A stretch of 11,424 nucleotides of DNA from DATAEY01 sp045805565. Its GTDB lineage: Bacteria; Actinomycetota; Thermoleophilia; Solirubrobacterales; Solirubrobacteraceae. Below are positions 7,521-11,424 of this stretch, in pieces. The notes beneath the pieces are model-generated. The model worked only from the letters and a program-made list of their open reading frames with translations, had not been told where the DNA came from and searched no databases. How positions within the stretch are numbered: position 1 is the first letter of the stretch; the number at the start of each line of letters is the position of its first letter. The stretch lies in the NCBI GenBank assembly GCA_045805565.1, contig JBJMKZ010000019.1:1-11424 (forward strand), given 5' to 3'. A program made the position numbers and the translations under genes.

Positions 7521-8503
7521 CTGTACCGCTCCTCGCCGGTGAGCGCGAGATGGAGCCGCTCGACGTTGAGGCCGAAGCCGACGGCCGGCAGCGGCCGACC
7601 GAAGCGGGCCAGGAGGTCGTCGTAGCGGCCTCCCCCACCGAGGGGCGCGCCGAGCGCCGGGTCGTAGACCTCGAATACCGCACCGGTGTAGTAGCCCAGC
7701 CCGCGGGTCAACCCGAGGTCGAAGATGATGCGCTCGCCAACCCGCTCGTCCAGCAGATCGCGGACACGGGCCATCCGTCCCACCGCGTCGGCCGCCGGGC
7801 TGTCGGGTGCGCTGAGCACGTCCGCGCCCCCGCGCCGTTGGGGGATCTCGACCAGCAGCGCCGCCGCCTCCGAAGCGAGCCCCAGCCCGGCGATCTCGTG
7901 CTCGAGCGCCACGAAGTCCCGCCGCACCAGCGCGTTCATCAGCGTCGTCCGGGCCCCGTCGGGAACGCCGAAGGAGTCCAGCAGCGCCGGGTACAGCCCT
8001 GCGTCGCCCATTCCGACCCGATAACTCTCCAGGCCGGTGTCGTCGAGGGCGGCGCACAGCACGGTCAGCGCCTCGGCGGTGCCCTCGGGCGCGGGCGACC
8101 CGATCAACTCGATGCCGGCCTGCAGGAACTCGCGCGGCTGCCCCCGCTGCGGGCGCACCCCGCGGTAGGCGTGGGCGAGGTAGCAGAAGCGCAGTGGCGG
8201 CTGCGAGCCCGCGTAGCGCGTCGCCGCCACCCGCGCGATGGGGATGGTCATGTCCGAGCGCAGCACTAGCACTTCGCCGTTCTCGTCGAACAGCCGGTAG
8301 GCGGGACGCGCGCCGGACAGGCTCGGGTCCACGCCGGCCTGGACGGCGGTGGCCAGCGTCGATTCGTACTCGAGCGCCGGCGTGTAGACCTCGCCGTAGC
8401 CGTAGCGCTCGAAGGTGGCGCGCAGCGGCTCCGAGATGGCGCGCAGCTCGCGCATCTCATCGGGCAGCACATCACGCGTTCCGCTGGGGATCGGACGGAT
8501 CAT
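7517..8503 (-). CDS. hisZ: ATP phosphoribosyltransferase regulatory subunit HisZ (HisRS-like)
   Basis: 328 residues, homologous to the catalytic core of histidyl-tRNA synthetase but lacking the C-terminal anticodon-binding domain. This length and its place next to short hisG mark it as HisZ rather than HisS. Class II core motifs are PIPSGTRDVLPDE at 4-16, LRSDMTIPIAR at 81-91, FCYLAHAYRG at 106-115, EFLQAGIELIG at 125-135, the histidine-binding-like GLTRGLGYYTGAVFEVYD at 264-281, GGGGRYDDLLARFG near 289-302 and GFGLNVERL at 309-317. It activates HisG and senses histidine. The ATG is preceded by a strong GGAGG Shine-Dalgarno at 9 bases, the best in the window, and a 24-base gap separates it from murA. 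This suggests hisZ is translated independently of murA even if co-transcribed. Confidence 0.95.
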   Translation of the reverse strand: MIRPIPSGTRDVLPDEMRELRAISEPLRATFERYGYGEVYTPALEYESTLATAVQAGVDPSLSGARPAYRLFDENGEVLVLRSDMTIPIARVAATRYAGSQPPLRFCYLAHAYRGVRPQRGQPREFLQAGIELIGSPAPEGTAEALTVLCAALDDTGLESYRVGMGDAGLYPALLDSFGVPDGARTTLMNALVRRDFVALEHEIAGLGLASEAAALLVEIPQRRGGADVLSAPDSPAADAVGRMARVRDLLDERVGERIIFDLGLTRGLGYYTGAVFEVYDPALGAPLGGGGRYDDLLARFGRPLPAVGFGLNVERLHLALTGEERYR

Positions 8504-8527
8504 GGGCGAGGTCCTCCGGCCACGCCC
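8504..8527 (-). promoter_or_regulatory. Strong Shine-Dalgarno of hisZ in the murA-hisZ gap
   Basis: On the minus strand, GGAGG (8513-8517) lies 9 bases before the hisZ ATG. It is the clearest ribosome binding site in the operon and fixes the hisZ start. No promoter or terminator fits in this 24-base gap, so transcription from murA probably continues into the his genes. Confidence 0.7.
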
Positions 8528-9223
8528 TCAGGCGTGCACCGGCTCCGTCGCGACGCGCTCGATGCGCGCCCCGAGCGCCCGCAGGCGTTCGTCTATCTGC
8601 TCGTAGCCACGATCGATCTGGCGGATGTTGCCGATCTCCGAGACGCCGTCGGCGCACAGCGCGGCGATCAGCATCGCCATCCCGGCCCGGATGTCGGGCG
8701 ACTCCAGCCGCTCCGCGTGCAGCCTGCGCGGCCCGGTGACGATCACCCGGTGGGGATCGCACGACACGATGTCGGCGCCCATGAGGCTGAGCTTGTCGGT
8801 GAAGTAGAGCCGGTTCTCGAACATCCACTCGTGGATGAGTACCGAGCCCTCGCTCTGGGAGGCCAGGGCGATGGCGATGCTGGTCAGATCGGCCGGGAAT
8901 GCGGGCCAGGGGCCGTCCTGCAGCTTGCACTTGTACTCGCCGACATCACGGGTCATGACGAGGCGCTGGGACCCGGGAACCACCACTTCGTCGCCATCGA
9001 GCTCCGAGCGCAGCCCCAGCCGCCCGAACACCAGCCGGATCATCCTCAGGTCGTCGGGCACCACGCCTCGGATGCGCACCTCGCCCCCGGTGACGCCCGC
9101 CAGCGCCATGAACGAGCCGACCTCGATGTGGTCGGGTGCCAGCTCGTGGTGGCCGCCCCGCAGCGGCTGCGCCCCGGTGATGGTCAACACGTTCGAGCCT
9201 ATGCCCTGGACGTCGGCGCCCAT
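8528..9223 (-). CDS. murA: UDP-N-acetylglucosamine 1-carboxyvinyltransferase MurA, C-terminal part after an in-frame stop
   Basis: 231 residues, colinear with the second half of MurA and in the same frame as the upstream piece; only the TAG at 9224-9226 separates them. MurA transfers enolpyruvate from PEP to UDP-GlcNAc, the first committed step of peptidoglycan synthesis, in the cytosol. Motifs seen are GIGSNVLTITG at 7-17, FPADL with the likely catalytic Asp112 (E. coli Asp305 equivalent), FENRLYFTDKLSLMGAD near 135-151, DIRAGMAMLIAAL at 177-189 and IRQIDRGYEQIDERLRALGA at 200-219, with Arg205 matching the conserved C-terminal Arg. Its ATG immediately follows the TAG with no Shine-Dalgarno, so expression would need readthrough or termination-reinitiation. 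With the upstream piece the total is 434 codons, normal for MurA. It could be a real split gene, a recent nonsense mutation, or a base-call error. Confidence 0.85.
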   Translation of the reverse strand: MGADVQGIGSNVLTITGAQPLRGGHHELAPDHIEVGSFMALAGVTGGEVRIRGVVPDDLRMIRLVFGRLGLRSELDGDEVVVPGSQRLVMTRDVGEYKCKLQDGPWPAFPADLTSIAIALASQSEGSVLIHEWMFENRLYFTDKLSLMGADIVSCDPHRVIVTGPRRLHAERLESPDIRAGMAMLIAALCADGVSEIGNIRQIDRGYEQIDERLRALGARIERVATEPVHA

Positions 9224-9832
9224 CTACACCAGCAGTCGGCCGAGGTCCTGCACGTGGGGTTCGCAGGCGGCGTTGCGGATGATCGTGGTGCCGCGCGTCA
9301 GCGCGGCCGCCATCAGGGCGTTCTCGGTGGCCATCACCGACGGCTCGTCCATGAAGACGTCCCCCGCCCCCAGGCCACCCGGCGGAGCGGTCAGCTCGAT
9401 GTCGCGGTCCCCGCGGAGGCTGGCTCCCAGCTCGCGGAAGGCGTCGAGGTGCGGATCCAGCCGTCGCCGGCCGATGACGTCGCCGCCGGGGGGCGGCATG
9501 GTCACCCGCCCGAGACGGGCCAGCAGGGGCCCGGCCAGCAGGAACGACGCCCGGATCTGAGACGACAGCTCGCGGTCGATCTCCGGGGGTCCGGCCACGT
9601 CCGCGGCGCACAGCGACAGCTCGTTCGGGCCTCGCCACTCGACGCGCACGCCGAGGTGCTCGAGCAGGCCGGTCATCGTCTCCACGTCGCGGATCCGGGG
9701 CACGTTCCGGAGCACGACCTCCTCCTCGGTCAGGACCGAGGCGGCCAGGATCGGCAGGGCGCTGTTCTTGTTGCCGGCGGGCTCGACCGCGCCGGACAAC
9801 GGAACGCCGCCTTCGATGACGAACTTCTCCAT
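9224..9832 (-). CDS. murA: UDP-N-acetylglucosamine 1-carboxyvinyltransferase MurA, N-terminal part ending at an in-frame TAG
   Basis: 202 residues covering the first half of MurA. It begins MEKFVIEGGVPLSG, with the substrate-binding Lys22 and Asn23 in GNKNSALP (20-27). The PEP-binding loop reads PPPGGDVIGRR at 113-123, with Asp118 at the position of E. coli Cys115; this Cys-to-Asp change also occurs in Mycobacterium and Chlamydia MurA and makes the enzyme insensitive to fosfomycin. Further signatures are MATENALMAAAL near 167-177 and NAACEPHVQDLGRLL near 187-201. The frame then meets TAG, where intact homologues continue with one residue before MGA. The ATG start at 9832 matches the family N-terminus. 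The frame stays open further upstream, but only antisense to the divergent HD gene. It begins the probable murA-his transcription unit. Confidence 0.88.
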   Translation of the reverse strand: MEKFVIEGGVPLSGAVEPAGNKNSALPILAASVLTEEEVVLRNVPRIRDVETMTGLLEHLGVRVEWRGPNELSLCAADVAGPPEIDRELSSQIRASFLLAGPLLARLGRVTMPPPGGDVIGRRRLDPHLDAFRELGASLRGDRDIELTAPPGGLGAGDVFMDEPSVMATENALMAAALTRGTTIIRNAACEPHVQDLGRLLV

Positions 9833-9896
9833 GGGCGCACCACGCCGTGGAGCCGGGCGGGAATCGGCGCCCAGGCGCTGGGCTAGGGTAACAGCC
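9833..9896. promoter_or_regulatory. Divergent intergenic region murA / HD-domain gene with operator-like dyad
   Basis: These 64 bases must hold the promoters of both the leftward murA-his unit and the rightward HD gene. A 15-base dyad, GCCCAG-gcg-CTGGGC, lies at 9869-9883. Immediately next to it TAGGGT (9884-9889) could be a rightward -10 box, which would place the start of transcription close to the ATG at 9897 and give a leaderless or nearly leaderless message. The complementary TTACCC could act leftwards. I see no convincing -35 hexamers, so promoter positions are tentative. Confidence 0.4.
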
Positions 9897-10487
9897 ATGC
9901 CCCTCCCACTTTCGCGTGAGGAGGCGTGGAACCTCTTTTGCGAGTGGACGGAGTCCGGGTCGCTGCGCCGGCACGTGCTGGCGGTGGAGGCGGCCATGCG
10001 GGCGTACGCGCGCCGGTTCGGGGAGGACGACGAGGTCTGGGGCCAGGTCGGCCTGCTGCACGACCTCGACTACGAGCGGTATCCCGCGCCCCGGGACGGC
10101 CATCCGCGCCGCGCGATGGCGGAGCTCGAGCGGCTCGGGTATCCGGCGGCGTTCGTGCGGGCGGTCGCCTCGCACGCCGACTATCTGGACGTCCCACGCC
10201 GATCGCGGCTCGAACGCACGCTGTACGCCGTGGACGAGCTGTCGGGCTTCATCGCCGCATGCGCGTACGTCCGCCCCCAGGGCATCCACGGCATGACGCC
10301 GGCGTCGGTGCGCCGCAAGCTCAAGCAGCCGTCGTTCGCGGCGGCGGTGGACCGTGAAGTGCTGCGCCGGAGCGCCGAGGAGATGGGAATCGACTTCGAC
10401 GAGCACGTCGCGTTCGTGATCGACGCCCTCGTCCCGCACGCGACGCAGCTGGAACTGGAGGGGGCGCCGGCCGGGGGCGGCGGCTGA
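9897..10487 (+). CDS. HD-domain metal-dependent phosphohydrolase family protein
   Basis: 196 residues, cytosolic, the only plus-strand gene here. HD-superfamily metal ligands are visible: His26 in LRRHVLAVE, the His55-Asp56 pair in LLHDLDYERYP, His93 in ASHADYL and Asp113 in AVDELSGF. This H...HD...D order indicates a metal-dependent phosphohydrolase fold. The C-terminal half, with SVRRKLKQPSFAAAVDRE near 137-153 and EHVAFVIDAL at 169-178, matches a widespread uncharacterised bacterial group often annotated simply as HDIG/HD domain protein. Substrate is unknown. The ATG at 9897 fits the family N-terminus; the only upstream signal is AGGG at 8 bases, or the message may be leaderless. A glycine-rich tail precedes the stop. 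It is divergent from murA and convergent with the rRNA operon, so it is probably monocistronic. Confidence 0.92.
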   Translation: MPLPLSREEAWNLFCEWTESGSLRRHVLAVEAAMRAYARRFGEDDEVWGQVGLLHDLDYERYPAPRDGHPRRAMAELERLGYPAAFVRAVASHADYLDVPRRSRLERTLYAVDELSGFIAACAYVRPQGIHGMTPASVRRKLKQPSFAAAVDREVLRRSAEEMGIDFDEHVAFVIDALVPHATQLELEGAPAGGGG

Positions 10488-10532
10488 GGGGGGCTCCGGG
10501 CGCGTCGGCCGGTGGAGCCTCCGGGCCACTCG

Positions 10533-10587
10533 TGCAAGGTCCGTTGCAGGCCGAGGTAGATAAAGTCCCTGCAAATCGAGATAAACT
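10533..10587. repeat. Degenerate direct repeat with interleaved TGCAA/TTGCA dyads
   Basis: TGCA and CGAG recur at a 25-base offset (10545/10570 and 10552/10577). Each copy then has AGATAAA, at 10558-10564 and 10579-10585. The same stretch forms a perfect 7-base dyad TTGCAGG (10544-10550) / CCTGCAA (10568-10574), and a further TGCAA at 10533-10537 pairs with TTGCA at 10544-10548. It is the most A/T-rich part of an otherwise GC-dominated spacer. An operator or promoter patch is possible, but no gene start lies directly beside it. Confidence 0.45.
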
Positions 10588-10841
10588 GGGCCGTGGTAGG
10601 TCGCCGGCCGGGGCCGCATTCCCAGTCCGTCTGAACCGTTCGCCAGCCTGGACGAGGCATGTTCGCCAGGCGTCCCTCCACCACCGCGGTTCGCTCACCG
10701 AGCGCGCTGCTGCGCTCCGCCCTGCGCCGCCTGACGGCGCCCGAGGCAGAGCCGGAGGGGCCGGAGCATCCGCACCGGCGGCAGGTCGCATGGAGGCCGG
10801 CGCGGCGTCCCGGCGAAGTTGCGCCCAGGCCGCAGCCGTGC

Positions 10842-10875
10842 CTCTCGCCGGTGCCGGCTCGCCGGCACTCGAGAG
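10842..10875. other. Strong hairpin without U-tract
   Basis: CTCTCG (10842-10847) pairs with CGAGAG (10870-10875). Inside, GTGCCGG pairs with CCGGCAC around a CTCG loop (10851-10868), with a small asymmetric internal loop between the two stems. No run of T follows on either strand, so it is not a canonical intrinsic terminator. It may help end transcription of the HD gene or be a structured remnant. Confidence 0.45.
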
Positions 10876-10960
10876 CGCGGTGACTGGGAGGCGCGGCCGG
10901 CGCAGCTCGCCGGGCCCGAAGCCGGTGCCCGGAGCCCCGCACGGGCTTCATCCGTCGCTG

Positions 10961-10996
10961 AAAAGAGGCCGGGCGCGAGCGGAACTCGCGCCCGGC
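10961..10996 (-). terminator. Intrinsic terminator of the rRNA operon
   Basis: On the minus strand a perfect 12-base-pair stem, GCCGGGCGCGAG / CTCGCGCCCGGC (10985-10996 and 10968-10979) with a 5-base loop, is followed by CTCTTTT. It starts about 8 bases beyond the 5S 3' end. The plus-strand reading lacks a T-run, so it ends only the leftward rRNA transcript and keeps it from running antisense into the HD gene. Confidence 0.9.
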
Positions 10997-11004
10997 GCAG
11001 TCAA

Positions 11005-11121
11005 GACCGGCGGCGACCTACTCTCCCAGGCCCGCGAGGGCCAAGTACCATCGGCGCTGAGAGGCTTAACTGCTCTGTTCGGAATGGGAAGAGGTGTATC
11101 CCTCTCGCTACCGCCACCGAA
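11005..11121 (-). rRNA. rrf: 5S ribosomal RNA
   Basis: About 117 bases. The minus strand contains the conserved 5S core: a CCCATTCCGAAC-type loop B/C segment, AGTTAAGCC, CAGCGCCGATGGTACT and GGGAGAGTAGGTCGCCGCC. The ends pair as helix I, with 5' TCGGTGGCG against 3' CGCCGCCGG; exact end positions are good to a few bases. It is the last gene of an rRNA operon, about 73 bases after 23S and directly before a strong terminator. Confidence 0.96.
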
Positions 11122-11194
11122 GTCCGCGAGACCGCCTCTCCGCAGGCCTTCAAAACCGCACAGTCGAGCCGCCGAAGCGAGAATCACGGAAAAT
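11122..11194 (-). other. 23S-5S rRNA internal spacer
   Basis: Short spacer with no tRNA. A small hairpin, ACGGA-AAA-TCCGT on the plus strand (11186-11198), straddles the predicted 23S 3' end and may mark a processing site. Otherwise no feature is seen. Confidence 0.6.
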
Positions 11195-11424
11195 CCGTCA
11201 AGCCCTCGACCCATTAGTACCGGTCTCCTTCGGACGTTGCCGCCCTTCCAGATCCGGCCTATCAACCTGGTGATCTTCCAGGGGTCTTACTCCCTCGAGG
11301 GGATGGGAGAGCTCATCTCGAGGTCGGCTTCCCGCTTAGATGCCTTCAGCGGTTATCCGATCCGCACGTAGCTAACCTGCAATGCCCTTGGCAGGACAAC
11401 AGATACACCAGAGGTGCGTTCATC
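11195..11424 (-). rRNA. rrl: 23S ribosomal RNA, 3' end (5' part beyond the window)
   Basis: On the minus strand this reads as the end of 23S domain VI: GATAACCGCTGAAGGCATCT, the nearby AAGCGGGAAGCC, a TGGAAGATCACCAGG-type segment, and the terminal TAATGGGTCGAGGGCTTGAC. Only about the last 230 bases are inside the window. The 3' end is set by similarity to known 23S ends and is accurate to perhaps 5 bases. 16S would be expected further to the right. Confidence 0.96.

Larger units (their letters stand above)
10488..10960. other. Non-coding region between HD gene and rRNA operon terminator
   Basis: These 473 bases lie between the converging HD gene and rRNA operon. Open frames exist on both strands, for example a 74-codon plus frame at 10659-10883, but their products are Arg/Pro/Ser/Ala-rich, low in complexity and resemble no family, so I do not call a gene. 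What can be seen are several dyads (GGCTCC/GGAGCC at 10492-10519, TTGCAGG/CCTGCAA at 10544-10574, a long hairpin at 10842-10875 and GAAGCC/GGCTTC at 10918-10949) and a short A/T-richer island at 10556-10587. No tRNA-like cloverleaf was recognised. Confidence 0.6.

Noticed and set aside
7517..8503. Annotation as histidyl-tRNA synthetase HisS
   Set aside because: It lacks the anticodon-binding domain, is only 328 residues and is coupled to short-form hisG, so HisZ fits better.
9224..9226. Genome-wide reassignment of TAG, for example to an amino acid
   Set aside because: hisH and cca both end at TAG exactly where their families end, so TAG works as a stop here. Site-specific readthrough remains possible.
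8534..9886. 450-codon plus-strand open frame opposite murA
   Set aside because: It spans the murA TAG and looked like an alternative explanation for the locus, but its product resembles no family while the minus strand matches MurA throughout.
10659..10883. 74-codon plus-strand frame in the convergent spacer
   Set aside because: There is no Shine-Dalgarno, the sequence is Arg/Pro-rich, it runs through a strong hairpin and has no family resemblance.
10488..10960. tRNA gene, T-box leader, CRISPR array or insertion sequence
   Set aside because: There is no cloverleaf with a T-loop motif, no evenly spaced repeat array and no transposase-like frame or terminal inverted repeats. No T-box-like leader is seen before the his genes either.

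Overview
The window is a very GC-rich bacterial chromosome segment. G/C-rich third positions, frequent GTG starts and long antisense shadow frames suggest an actinobacterium-like genome. A short-form HisG paired with HisZ is not the usual arrangement in Streptomyces or Mycobacterium and would fit a deeper-branching class such as Thermoleophilia. That placement is inference only, since no marker here fixes the taxon.

Layout, right to left. Almost everything is on the minus strand. At the right edge is the 3' end of a 23S rRNA gene (about 11195 to beyond 11424), a spacer of about 73 bases, a 5S rRNA (about 11005-11121) and a strong intrinsic terminator (10961-10996). A non-coding stretch (10488-10960) follows, carrying several dyads and a small degenerate repeat. 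The only plus-strand gene, an HD-domain phosphohydrolase (9897-10487), converges on the rRNA operon. Its start faces that of murA across a 64-base divergent intergenic region. From murA leftwards runs one compact, probably co-transcribed array: murA (split in two by an in-frame TAG), hisZ, hisG, hisD, hisB, hisH, hisA, hisF, a tRNA nucleotidyltransferase, a lipocalin/tocopherol-cyclase-like protein of unknown function, and pgeF, which runs off the left edge.

How the genes work together. HisG and HisZ should form the hetero-oligomeric ATP phosphoribosyltransferase that starts histidine synthesis. HisA isomerises ProFAR, HisH and HisF form IGP synthase, HisB dehydrates IGP, and HisD makes the last two oxidations. 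HisI/HisE, HisC and histidinol-phosphate phosphatase are not in the window. Junctions are tight: GTG/TGA overlaps at hisZ-hisG and hisB-hisH, short overlaps at hisG-hisD and hisD-hisB, and a 5-base gap at hisA-hisF. This suggests translational coupling. MurA and PgeF at the two ends both serve the cell wall.

The most notable observation is the murA locus. Both halves keep all recognisable MurA motifs in one frame, but a single TAG lies between them at 9224-9226, directly followed by ATG. The same protein has Asp in place of the catalytic-loop Cys, a known signature of fosfomycin insensitivity. I found no clear novel multi-gene system. The lipocalin-like gene and the repeat/dyad cluster at 10533-10587 are the least explained elements.
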